Shown: piece by piece, positions 44,107 to 55,619 of the stretch | Layout: each line of letters starts with the position of its first letter | Position numbering within the stretch: the first letter of the stretch is position 1 | Source of the DNA: Taxillus chinensis | Lineage: Eukaryota > Streptophyta > Magnoliopsida > Santalales > Loranthaceae | Length of the DNA: 64,000 nucleotides | NCBI GenBank assembly: GCA_023512835.1 | Contig: CM042084.1 | Coordinates: 52,367,531-52,431,530, forward strand | Direction: 5' to 3' | Notes under the pieces: generated by a model | Database searches by the model: none | What the model was told of the DNA's origin: nothing | Seen by the model: the letters and a program-made list of their open reading frames with translations, nothing else | Position numbers and translations under genes: made by a program

Positions 44107-45393
44107 TTGAAAAACTCTTCTCACTCTTTTTGGCGCAACACTTAATCTGGTTAAAGAAAAAATCAATGCGGAAAACAACCAGATAGTGGAAGTTATTTGT
44201 ATTATGATCAAAAGATAATTACAACAAATTGTAGTAGATTAAAGTTGATTACAAGCTTTTGGATCTACTAAAAGTGTATCTTTCTTCTGTTTACAGTAGC
44301 ACTCTGTTTTACAGTAATGCACACACTAGCCAAAATGAAATTCTCTAAGCTTTTTCACGTGTATGTACACTTGTGAAAATATACAAGACTTAGTATATAT
44401 AGACATCCCTAGGAAACATTCTTGGAACAAGGTTTTTCTAAAAAGTGTGTAGCATTGAAGACTTCTCAGAAAATACATATGCTTTAACTGCTACGGATGT
44501 GGAGCTCAAGATGTTGGAAGTATAAGTGTATTGAATTGCTTCGCAAGATTCCAACTGCACTAAAGGCTTTGTCCATGCATCCGAGTGATCCACGTGTAAT
44601 ATGATAAATGTTCAACGGATCTTTTTTACATCGGGACACAACAAGCTGATGACTTTGAATGCGGAGTTGATTAGTAGGAGCAATGTCGTCTTAATCCGTT
44701 ATAAGGTTCCTCACTCCATGTTAATGAAGCTCATATCCTTACTCTGTGTCAGTGGTTGCTTACTCCGTGTCAGTCTGATACTTGAATCCTTATTCCGTGT
44801 CAGCGCTTCCTTACTCCACTTGAGTAAAGGTTCGGATGCCTTACTCTATGTCAGCGCTTCCTTACTCCACTTAAGTAAAGGTTTGAATTCCTTGCTCCGC
44901 TTCTCTTTTCCTTACTCCGTACGAATCGAAAGACTCGGATCCTTATTCTACACAAGTCCTTCCTTACTCCGTGTGAATGACAGACTCGGATTCCTTGCTC
45001 CATGTCTTTTTGTCCTTAGTCCACGTTAGTGAAAGACTTAGCTCCTTATTCCATAATTTCTCTCTTACTCCGCACGAGTTGTAGACTAGGATTCTTAGTC
45101 CATTTAAGTGATAGACTCGATTCCCTAGTCCATATCTTTAAGTGCTTAGTCCGCACAAATAATCCTTACTCCGTATCTTGTAATGACTTGGTTGGTTATT
45201 TACCAAGTTGATTGATGACACTCACGTTCGTCCGGATCAGGATTATGTATTCTGTCATTAGCTTTGTACTCATGAGTGAAGATTCAGATTAACACTTGTC
45301 GTCTGCAACATGTTAGAAATTACATTGAAAGATCTCAAACCAAATTACATAGGGTTTTATCAGTATCATCCAAATTTTGGGTTTTATCCAACA
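44107..45393 (-). repeat. Sire-M 5' LTR, main part
   Basis: Inverted Sirevirus LTR: the plus strand reads aaaactcttctcactc ... ttatccaaca and its complement is the family LTR (TGTTGG start at 45393). The array appears as tccttactccg repeats (44690-45180). The last 35 bases of this LTR are at 26708-26742. The flank after 45393 is ctagt. Together with the Sire-P 3' LTR it forms an almost contiguous inverted repeat. Confidence 0.85.
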
Positions 45394-47343
45394 CTAGTTA
45401 CACCCACCAGCAAGGTCTACCGCAAGCCAATACCATACAAGGTGCATACAACCAACAACAAGCAACGACTCAAAAACAAGCAAGCCAACAACCCATCAAT
45501 CATTATTGGGCAAACAAACACAATTATAATGGCAATCTATCCAAGGAAAAAAAGCATACCCAAGAATGCTCAACACCATTCACTAACATTCAACCAAAAT
45601 CTCATATAACATTTCAACCAACTAATAACATATAACCAAGTTAACATAAAACCAACAACACAATCAACATACGACAACTGGAAAATTCGATACAATCACC
45701 TTCACACGTAACAAAGGAAGGGAATATTTCACACAACCCTCCACCAACATCAACCAAGAATTTATAACAGCAATAAACCAACCAATGCTATATAACAAGG
45801 TCACATAAACAACATATCATACAACTAACCACGCCAATTAACATGCTCCTTTTTTTGTTTTATTTTTTTTAACACACAGAGTCAACATTTAACTTTTCCT
45901 TAAAGACATCATCATTTTTTTTAACAAGTTACACAATTTAAATCTAGGGAAAAAGGGCATTACTTTCCTCGTGTGGTGTTCCTCAAAGACTATTTCCAAA
46001 ATTACATATAAAGTCATAAGAAATATAACTCCCTTTGATTCTAAGATTATTTATTGACTTTTAAATCACTTACTAACATTCTGAAAAGATAAATTATTAA
46101 AATATTTTATCTGATGGAAATGAATTCTTCACTCCCATTCCAAAAGACTATGTTATCACTATCTTCCCTACTCGTTGGCACTTCTACCCTTCAATTGCCT
46201 TAAAATGAAAATAAACCATTATTGAATCTACCAATCCTATCATTATCTTCTCATAATATTTAAGCCTAATATCTAATCAATATATATTGCTAGTCATAAC
46301 AGTTGTTAGTTTCTGCTATATTATTATATTCATTGTATGATCGTACTATCAAAGACTCTATCTATTAGTTACCATTATTTTCCTTAAGGCCTTACTCTGG
46401 TTAAAGTTCTTTTGTTTGACTCCCTTATCCCCTTGTTTACTTTTATTACTTTTGTTTTATATGTGTTAATTAAAGAGAAAGAGAATAAAAACAAAATTTT
46501 AAATTAAATAAATTTAAAACAATTAAGTCACATTTTCCAACCATCCAATCCCTTTGTTATTACTTTATATATCATACGTTAAACAAACATGATACAACCA
46601 ATTCACATCATAGCAAGAACAATCATGACCCGTGGGTCTATAACAAAGTACCAAGAGGGCTCTAACACCTCCTTTCAGGAGATAATCACAAATTACATTA
46701 CCTTACTTGTGACCCATAGGTCTTCACCACATAGAACTCATAAGTCCCAATTATCATCCATGGGACATTGATCCTCACCTATACACATCCATCAGTCAAT
46801 CAACCAAAACAAGCATGACCCAATTGGTCCTCATCACATCCCAATAAAGTCCATTTTCCCCCGAAATCAATCACATTTGCCCAATCATGCAACTAGCTAC
46901 CCAAGCAATCGAACAATTGGTAGGGTTCATATTTCCCCTACCACAACATCATAATAATATCAAGCGAAAGGTAATACTCTAGCATATAGTACTTGAATCA
47001 GCTCAAAATAATATAGGTCAATCCAAAACAATGTAAGTCATTAACAAGCAACTATGCAAATCATTCCAAGCAATTTCAAGAAATTTCACAACTGTAAAGT
47101 CAAACTATCATCAGAGTACCAAGCGCAACCAATTCTAGTGTCTATAATGCACAAGAATTGTCATGTCATGTATGCACCCATCCCAATGCATCTTAAAATG
47201 ATCTGACTGACACTAAGGTAACTAAGGACACTATTAAGGACTGCGTTGATCGGGCGCCCTCCCTAATGTCTCCCAAGCTCCAAAGTTTCAATCAATCACC
47301 CTACTATGCTAGGTCCACTAAATCGACCGCTCTGATACCAACT
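45394..47343. other. AT-rich stretch without genes
   Basis: No frame here has recognisable features; the 119- and 99-codon plus-strand frames near 45276-45635 are AC-rich low-complexity reading. 46600-46880 repeats phrases around gacccataggtcttcaccac. The right end (47240-47343) leads into a primer site and LTR on the minus strand, so at least the right part is probably the leader of a degraded gypsy or non-autonomous element. Confidence 0.5.
47328..47340 (-). other. Primer-binding site next to gypsy LTR
   Basis: On the minus strand tggtatcagagcg follows the LTR end (TGTCAC at 47344 on the plus strand) by three bases. This fits initiator-Met tRNA. It shows that the element's internal part lay to the left. 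Confidence 0.75.
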
Positions 47344-49660
47344 TGTCACACCCCCAAATTCTAGAAGAATCAGCTAGGAACACAACATCCCCATGCCCCC
47401 GCCCAGGGGTCGAGGGGTTAGTGACTGACCCATATCCTACAACACTAAAATAGGGGTAGCATTGTACTTACCAAAGAAAACTAACACAAAAGTCAATCTA
47501 ATAATGAAACACACTAATGCATGTATCTTTCCATAAATATTCAACACCATAGAACCAACCCAAACAAGTTATTACCAATATAATCATACAACTGCCATGG
47601 ACCCAAGTCCGAAAAATGAAATAATAAAATAGTAAACAAGTCCACAAAATAGACGCTACACCAAAGATGTCCCGACCTGCTCCGCTATGGCTCCACCAGC
47701 TACTCCCTACAACCTATAGGAAATAGAAATAAAGTAGGGTGAACACGAATGCCCTGTACGTGATCCTCATCTCCAATACCCTATTATATAAATTCTTAGG
47801 TCTATATGATCATTGTATGCTTGTGTCAGTGTAGTGTCATATTCTATCACAGTTAAATTATATTAAATCACAAGATAAGACATCACATTACAATACAGTC
47901 ATAATGGTTCACACCAGGTAATTCATCCATCAACGGGATTCCCGCCACTATTTTCAAGTATCCAGTCACCTCTTGATAGCCATATGTGGGACCTGCGGTA
48001 TCCCTAACGACAACCAGCTACATATGGGACCTGGGTTACCTGCCACATAGGGGACCTGTGGCCTTTTGCCATCCCTATGTGCAACCCATGGTTAACTCGA
48101 CCAATTCCACCACCGATTCCACATGCAACCAACAAATAATAGTTCTAATAACTAGTATTATATCATGCAGTTTATTTAAATCGTTAAACCAACAATAACA
48201 TGTCACAAATGATAATTAAATCACCAAACTGATAATAACAAATCCAATGATATTATTTAATTAAACTAATCAATTCAAATCCAAATAACATTTATAATAT
48301 TAAATAATGACAAGCCCAAACATTAATTATTTAATTAACTAATTAAACAAGCCCAACTAATATTTAAATTATAAACTATCAATATTAGGCCCAAATAATA
48401 TCTATATTGTGAATTTAATATATATAAAAGTTTTTAATTTGGTTCTGAAAATAATCACACCCAACCAGTTAAAAAAGGAAGACCCACAAAGGGCTAGGAG
48501 GAACAGGGCCGGTCCAAAATGACCGGCCCAGGCACTACCAACCCGTTAGGGCTGGTGTCTAGGCATGTGGGGATGGCAAGATGCCGCCATCCCCTTTCCA
48601 TCACGTTTGCGCAACGTGACAACCAGACCCTACAACTGCGCAGCGCGATAACTAGACCATGTCCCCATTTTCTTTCCACGAAGGCACACAGCTCGCCTCG
48701 GCGTGGACGAAGACTAGGCCTGATGGCCTAGTTTAGCATTCAAATATAAAAAAAAATAATTTGTTAGCAAGCTACACGACGCACACCTTGCCACACGCCA
48801 AAGCTACACTCGCCACTTCCACACGCAGGAGAACAGGCTGGCACACCTCTGACGCAGGCAATTATTGCATACAGGAAGAGACTAGGCCGTATGGCCTGGT
48901 TATACCCAATGATAACGTTAATAATGGGTAGCATAATGAATCATAATGGTCAAGGAATTATTATCATAGAGCAAGCCACGGTCTGCACTTCATGCAGGCA
49001 CAGAGCGGGTGAGCAACGTATGGAAAAACGAGATGGAAGACACGATTCAAGGTTATCTCTAACAGTTAGCAATCATGAATTAGCACAACAAAGAGTCTAG
49101 AGTCACCTACCTGGACACATTTGATCCAAACCCACTGCTCCTCAAACCCACTGTTCCTCCCTTGCTAAGCTCTGCGCACGCAGAACCAATGTAGGGTTTC
49201 TAACCCAGGCTCCCCTTTAATATTTATCAATATATAATAATAATAATATTAATAATTCATTACAAGAATTAATCCCAAGTATTAGGGTAATTATATTAAT
49301 AATACTAACATTATAATAATAATGAAGTCTAAATATTAAAAGACTTGGATTAATAATAATCACATAATAATAATAATAAACCCAATAATCACACTAATAA
49401 TAATAACAGCATTAATTATTATAATAATAACTCAAATACTTAAATAATCATATTAATAATATTACCATTATAATAACAGAACATATTAAAATAATTATTT
49501 TAATAATCATAATAATATTTAATAATAAATTTAAAATATTAAAATCACCATATTAATAATAATAATAATAACTTAAAATGCTAACGCTAAGGCCACGCTG
49601 CCGAATAGATATTCCAAACTCTATTCGGGCCTAACTTTCAACCTCACACAGGTATGAATC
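47344..49660 (-). repeat. Gypsy-type LTR, right end unresolved
   Basis: It starts TGTCACACCCCCAAATTC with a primer site beside it, so it is the 5' LTR of a minus-strand element. It contains gtgggacctgcgg-type short repeats (47970-48060), an AT-rich part with TAATAATAAT runs (49210-49590), and no supported gene. Small ORFs at 47986, 48494 and 48891 lack any recognisable feature. The outer LTR end cannot be placed because an Ogre ORF1 fragment and another LTR follow. Confidence 0.55.
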
Positions 49661-49663
49661 TTT

Positions 49664-49785
49664 ACAATATGCATCACTGCAAGGTGGAAGACAAGTCTGG
49701 CGTAATCAGATTATCCTAGTGCTATTTGGAATTGAAGATTGTGACTTCATCTATGGAAGAACCATGCTAACAGAAAGGCCATCCA
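49664..49785 (+). pseudogene. Fragment of Ogre ORF1
   Basis: The plus strand encodes LQGGRQVWRNQIILVLFG followed by IEDCDFIYGRTMLT. This corresponds to VGRHQIIPVLFGMEECDFTY in ORF1 of the large Ogre element (22400-22300, minus strand). It is a lone piece of about 40 codons, in plus orientation, without LTR or other ORF1 parts next to it. It shows that a second Ogre-like element was captured or broken here. Confidence 0.65.
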
Positions 49786-49938
49786 GGCAGCACTAACCAA
49801 GAGTTCATAATCAGCACGGGATATAGTAACCAGTCCAAGGGAATCAGCAACGCCAGCATATGCTACAGATGCCATCATAATACAGTGCCGACAAAACAGG
49901 CTAATGTCCACCTCCACATACAAATGACAAAGATAGGA

Positions 49939-49940
<2 letters not shown>

Positions 49941-49983
<43 letters not shown>
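49941..49983. repeat. (TA)n microsatellite
   Basis: About 20 TA units with one break lie immediately before the Ogre-like LTR at 49990. Confidence 0.9.
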
Positions 49984-49989
49984 CGCAGT

Positions 49990-51410
49990 TGTCACCAGTT
50001 TCATCATTGGTTTCCGTTCGGGTCGCAATCGAATGATGAAATTTACAGAGTCGCCACCAACTAATTTTGGGGTGCAGTTGGTCACCTAAAATGTGAGTGG
50101 TCTACATTACCAGATAAGGATTCGGGGGTTGGTTACGTGTAGAGAAGGATTAGCAACCCTACAGCGCCCTTTCGGTACCTATAGGAGGAGGAGGTTTCTA
50201 TTTATTTTTCGTTGTTTTGGCTGGGTTAAGACATTATTGTCTTCCTAAAAAGTCTATCCTTTTTATTTGGCTAAGTTATTTGTCAAAGTTATGATTAAAA
50301 TTGCTTTATCATAAGTTTCTAAAGGGAATCCTAAAAGTTTTATTTTGCTTTTTTGTTTAGAGTGGAAAGTTAAATCCTAAGGTTCTGGTTTTTGTTTTTT
50401 TTTTCATTTTTTGTTTTTTGCTTTTTTGCTTTTTTGCTTTTTTTTATTTTGTTTTTTTTTTATGAAAACAATTTTTTTCCTTTTAGTTTTTGGTTTTTAT
50501 TTTTGTTTTCTTTACCCCTTTTTTTTTTTTTTGTTGTTTTTTTTATAAATTTTCTTTTTTGGTTTTAATGCTTACAAACTATATCCTAAACGAAATCCCC
50601 ATGTTATTCGTTTTTTTTAGAGAAAAACATGTTTACATTTTTTTTTAGAGAAAACACACAAAATAAATGTGAAGTGTGTGGTTGTGATATCCACAAATTA
50701 AATAACAACTCACTCTTTTTTTTCTTTTTTTCATCTCCTTTTTTATGCCTCTCTTTGCCCTTTTTTTTTCACTTTTTGCTTTGCTTTTTACATATTGTAA
50801 TTACATACAACAAAATAAACAAAGCAAAATAAAAAAATGATTACATCGCTAAAACAAGAAAATGACAAAATACAAATAATAGAAACAAAATTTAACAACA
50901 TAGCACAAAACAAACAATAATAAAGGTAGCGGAACCGACTGCAGTGCCACGTCCGAACTCTCCTGTTGGTGTTGGTAGTGATGAAAGAAACTCCAAATCC
51001 GGTGGAAAGTTGTGAACTCGAGCTGTGTAACGCGCCGGAGTTTGGTTGGAATGTGAAATCAATGCCGGAGATGGACTGGAACTGGGGAAGGATTGGAGAA
51101 AAACTCATGGGATTTTTTTGTTTGTTTTGGTTTTTCGTGGGTTTTGTTGGATGTAAGCTCTAGATTGGGGCATTTTCTGGTCGTAAGATTGGGCAAAGGA
51201 AAAGACCTTGGGCATAATCTTCTGGGCGTGAAAACTCTGGGGAAAGGAATGAACTTGGGCGTTATTCTTTGGGCGTAAGCCTAGGCAAAGGGAAAAAGCT
51301 TGGGCATGCTTTTTTTTTTCGTCTCTCCTTTTTTTGTCATCTCCCTTCTAAGCATTGGGGAGAGCTCCCCTTTAAAGATGATGTACTTCATCCTCATTAT
51401 TGATTACCAG
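49990..51410 (-). repeat. Second Ogre-like LTR, left part
   Basis: The plus strand starts TGTCACCAGTTTCATCATTGG and then shares agagtcgccaccaact, ttttggggt, ggttacgtgtag, agcgccctttcggtac and aggaggaggt with the Ogre LTR at 9131-9365, and the T-rich stretch that follows. It is cut at 51410 by the Tekay element and continues at 60636. Flank before it is gcagt. Frames at 50629-51278 are low-complexity or unrecognised. Confidence 0.75.
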
Positions 51411-52481
51411 TGTCACGCCCTGGATTTCCAACCTGATGAAACTGGTTCGTGACTCCCCTTTACCCACCCGGCGGGCAAGGGGTTAGGATACAATACTCCC
51501 ACACAGGACATCATACACTACACAGCTGATATTCAGAAAGACAAAATCATAAATTTATTAAATTCAAATCAGGATAAACGTTTACAAATCCACATGCCTT
51601 TATTACAATAAAATCCACTTTACAATATTTCCCTACTGGGGTACAAAACCTCTCAAAAATAATAATACAGATAAAATTAAGCAAAACCACAAACAAAACT
51701 ATTGTCCACCTTGGTGTTCCCACCTAACGCCTATAGGTCCCTGAGAAAAACAGAACACAGTAAGAGGGGTGAGCAACCACAGCTCAGTAAGGATCAAGTC
51801 TCCCCAACCCATCCCATGCACCTAACCACTACATGAGAACGTGTACTAGGGCAGTGTCGTGGCAGTAGTAAATACAAGTAAAACACACCACTCAAATGGG
51901 TGCAACCACAGCCCCAGCCCCGCTGGCTCCACAGCCTCACAGGCTCCAATATCACAGCCTTCCAGGCTAACAATTTAACCGCCTCTCAGGCAAATGTTTA
52001 ACCGCCTCTCAGGCAAATAGTTTAACCGCCTCTCAGGCAAATAGTTTAACGCCTCTCAGGCAAATAGTTTCCACAGCCTCTTAGGCTAACAATCATACAA
52101 TCAAACACATAACATACATTTCTGCCACACAGGCATAAAATCAAACACACGGCATACGCACATTCACGGGTTCTCAAACTTAGCCACACGGGCTAAAAAT
52201 CAAACACATAATAGGCATAGCCACACAGGCATATTATGAAAGACATAATAGGCTTAGCTACACAGGCATATTATCAAACACATACACGCCATTGAAGGCC
52301 AACATCCATAGGAGATCACACCTATATGGATTTACATATATTTACATATATACTCAAGAAGCCACAGGCCAAAACCCTGGGATAGATTCAAGGAACAGAA
52401 CCCCTACCTCAAGGATCCTTCATGTTCTTGCCTCCACGCCAAATGTCGTCCACTCCCGCGAATCACCACAGCAAGACCAGA

Positions 52482-52542
<61 letters not shown>

Positions 52543-53105
52543 ACGGCTGCGGTGGCTGATGGAAAACCCCAAACCTAAAACAAGGAGACCTCCACCTCTT
52601 TATATAGACACCTAAATATCAAAACGACGTAGTTTTGATTAAGTGAACCCCAACATCAAAATGACATAGTTTTGATGACACACTATAACCTTTCCGCATC
52701 CATACAAGACAAAATACCCATAGTTCCAACTTGCCCCTTTAAGAAAAGATGATTAGAATCACAAAACCAAGGTGATGGTGCAAAAACATGGTTACACATG
52801 ACAAAGACCATTGTCGCGTGCAAGCTCCAAATGCCCTAAGATTTTTCCCCAAGCTTTAGAACAACGTTAGGAAGGCTCCCATGCAAAAAAACTCACTGCC
52901 CGTGACAACCATTGTCACGTGCATTGTCGCGTGCAGCCCCAAAAAGCTTCCTATTGGGCTCAAATCTTGCCCCTAGCTTTCTCACCATCAAACAAAGTGT
53001 TCTAGCCAATGTGTCTCGGAATAAAACTCCCTAAAACCCAACAATTGCCACTCAAAAGGCATAACTGTGACTAACTCCTCACATTCCAAAACACGGGTCA
53101 TTACA
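51411..53105 (-). repeat. 3' LTR of Tekay element
   Basis: TGTCACGCCCTGG start and GGTCATTACA end on the plus strand. It holds short tandem units (tttaaccgcctctcaggc, 51978-52080), a 28-unit CT microsatellite (52485-52540), a reverse-strand TATA box (tatataaag, about 52596-52604) and two 22-bp palindromes ATCAAAA-N8-TTTTGAT at 52619 and 52656. Confidence 0.9.
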
Positions 53106-53118
53106 TCCTCTACCCCTT
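53106..53118 (-). other. PPT of Tekay element
   Basis: On the minus strand aaggggtagagga lies directly before the LTR start TGTAATGACCC. Confidence 0.8.
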
Positions 53119-53449
53119 AAGACTTTTCATCCTCGAAAAGAAACAACATGCAAGGAATAACAAACATATGCTACCCATTTGCAAAACGGCAAGCCACAAC
53201 ACCCAAATGGGTCATACACCGCACACAACATATAACAGGATATACGTCCGCAAACTCAATAAAACACCACCACAATTTCATAACCACAGGCATTAAAATG
53301 CATATACCACATGCCCACATATCACAAATACAAGTCTCAATCTCAAAATATATCTCAATACACACCAATCCAAAGGACAAAACAAATATAAATACAATAC
53401 AACATACAAAGCACATCACTATCCCTTGGCCAACAGCCACCTCCTACTC
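53119..53449 (-). other. Tekay 3' untranslated region
   Basis: About 330 bases lie between the polyprotein stop (53450-53452) and the PPT. They are AC-rich on the plus strand, and no ORF is supported; frames of about 90-100 codons on both strands have no recognisable motif. Confidence 0.7.
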
Positions 53450-53779
53450 TTAGTATTGTTCGTCCTCGAACAACTCTGGGTGTTGCTCAGGCATCACGGA
53501 CTCACATTCCCACGTCTCCTCCTCAATGCCACGGTGCTGCTACAGCACGCGAACCAAAGGAATAGCACGACCACGCAAAAGCTTCTCCCGTCGGTCCAGA
53601 ATACGGATAGGGGCCTCAACAACTAACATGTCATCCTCAATATCCAATGTCCCCCAATCGATCATATGGGTGGGGTCAGGATGATCTTTCCTCAACTGTG
53701 ACACGTGGAATACATTGTGCACCAGACTCAACTGCGGTGGCAATGCTAACCAGTAGGCCACGGGCCCCACACGAGCCAT
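53450..53779 (-). pseudogene. Tekay integrase C-terminus and chromodomain
   Basis: The frame reads [25 protein letters not shown] (the typical end of chromovirus integrase), [22 protein letters not shown], a TAG where Trp is usual, QHRGIEEETWECESVMPEQ and HPELFEDEQY. The last block is the chromodomain, which in this group directs insertion to marked chromatin. The stop inside it (near 53537) truncates the domain; the reading frame is otherwise intact to 53450. Confidence 0.8.
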
Positions 53780-55052
53780 AACCTCAAAAGGGCCAATAAA
53801 CCGCGGAGATAGCTTGGAACTGCGCCCAAATCATCGGTGCCCACGACGTGGAGAAACACGAAGGAACACATGATCACCCACAGAAAACTCCAAAGGTCGC
53901 CGCCGCTTATCCGTATAAGATTTCTGGCAACTCTGAGCTGATAACAAGCACTAACGAATCAACTTAACCTTCTCAGTAGCCTCTTGAACCAACTGTGGTC
54001 CCAAGAGAGCTGCCTCTCCTACCTCGGTCCAACACAAGGGTGATCGGCATGGTCTGCCATACAACGCTTCAAAAGGAGCCATCCCAATGGATGCCCGATA
54101 ACTATTGTTGTAGGCAAACTCCACCAAAGGAAGGTGAGTTACCCACGAACCCCGAAAATCTAGCACACAGACCCTCAACATGTCCTCCAATGTCTGATTC
54201 GTCCTCTAGTCTGACCGTCAGTCTCAGGGTGAAAGGTTGTGCTCAAGTTAAGCTTTGTCCCCATAGCCTCCAACAAGCCTACCCAAAAATGGGAAGTGAA
54301 CCATGAATCTCTGTTGGACACAATCGACGATGGTACCCCATGCAATCTCACAATCTCATTCACATATAGCTGGCTCAATGCCCCAATGGAGTCCCGCTCT
54401 CGAACGGCAAGAAAATGGGCCGACTTGGTTAGCCGATCCACAATCAGCCATATCATGTTTTTCCTCCCCGTAGTGGGTGGAAGACCAGTCACAAAATCCA
54501 TCGCGATGTGCTCCCACTTCCACTCCGCTATTGGTAACGGCTGCAACATACCGTGCCACCCGTTGGAATGTGTGGGGGTTGTGGGGGGGGGGTGTTTGTG
54601 TTTCGGGGGTTTTTGGGTTTTTTGGGGGTGGGGGTGTTTGTTATAAAATTTTATTGTTTAAAATTACGGGGGGGGGGGGGTCGGGGGGGGGGGGGGGGGT
54701 TTTGGTGGGTCCGAGTGGGGTGGGGGGGTGGGTTTGTGTGGGGGGGGGGGGGGGGGGGGGGGGGGTGAAAGTGGGGGGGGCTACGGGGGCACCTCGAAAC
54801 AAAAGTAGCCACATCTCGTTTCATCCCAGACCACCAAAAATGCCCCCGAAGCGCATGGTACATCTTCGTACCCCCTAGATGCACTGCAACTCTAGACTGA
54901 TGAAACTCCCTCATCACCTCATCTCTGAGAGGAGAAGCCACTACTAGCCGCCCCGGAAAAGACAACTCATGCTCAAGACCCTCGGTCCCATCCTTAGTTA
55001 GCTCACCAGCCTCAATACGGGCACGGAGAACCTCACACTCAATGTCACCCAA
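53780..55052 (-). pseudogene. Tekay integrase
   Basis: The zinc site begins with VAVHLGGTKMYHALRGHFWW and RDVATFVSRC; the second Cys is lost in the low-complexity block at 54571-54782. The core resumes at MLQPLPIAEWKWEHIAMDFV (first catalytic Asp). The second acidic position is mutated: IVSNRDSWFTS, where the family has Asp (a G-to-A change). HPETDGQT is followed by a 1-base shift that disturbs the Glu region, then MLRVCVLDFRGSW and FAYNNSYRASIGMAPFEALY follow. About 53830 a stop lies in the C-terminal part. This copy could not be active. Confidence 0.8.
54571..54782. other. G/T low-complexity block inside integrase, probable artefact
   Basis: About 210 bases are dominated by G runs with T and occasional other bases. 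The flanks are the integrase zinc site (FVSRC) and GMLQPLPIAEWK, which in relatives are separated by only about 15 codons. The small Gly/Val-rich frames in the block are not genes. The character is like that of 15969-16880. Confidence 0.75.
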
Positions 55053-55592
55053 TTATCCCTCCCGGACTCGCTGATACAACGCAGGTACTACAACCATAGG
55101 ACTCAGCACTGTCCTACCACCACAAGTCATAGGCTGCAACTGCAACATCGCCAACTGTTCCATCAGCTTCCACTCTCTCACGGCCACCTTAGCCTTCCCA
55201 TTCCTGCTCAATGCGTCAGCCACAACATTGCCCTTGCCCAGGGTATAGGCAAGAGTAAAGTCAAAGGTCTGCAAATACTCCACCCATCTCCTCTGCCTCA
55301 AATTCAAGTCCTTCTGAGTAAAGATGTACTGAAGGCTCTTGTGATCTGAGAACACTACAAACTTCTCCCCCAAAAGGTAATGTTGCCAACTCTTCAAGGC
55401 AAAGATGATAGCCACCAACTCAAGATAATGAGTAGGGTAATTCTGCTCATGAGGTTTCAGCTGTCTCGACCCATAAGCTAACACACTGTGCTCCTGCATA
55501 AGCACACACCCCAAACCAATCTTGGACGCATCACAATATACCTCATATGGGATATCCTCCCTAGGTAAACTCAACACCGGTGCAGTGGTCAA
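55053..55592 (-). pseudogene. Tekay RNase H
   Basis: Gypsy RNase H following [18 protein letters not shown] (Asp), [35 protein letters not shown] (Glu), [13 protein letters not shown] (Asp), [17 protein letters not shown] and [11 protein letters not shown]. The reading frame is open throughout. It removes RNA from RNA-DNA hybrids. Only the link to RT (stop after WTDKC at 55620) breaks the chain. Confidence 0.85.
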
Positions 55593-55619
55593 ACAGGTTT
55601 TGAGGGCCTCAAATGCCTG

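Noticed and set aside
45276..45635. Overlapping 119- and 99-codon ORFs
   Set aside because: AC-rich low-complexity sequence that starts inside the inverted LTR. No motif, and both frames look equally random.
50629..51278. Short ORFs near 50.6-51.3 kb as host genes
   Set aside because: They fall within an Ogre-like LTR and are T-rich or Gly/Trp-rich low-complexity frames without homology that I recognise.
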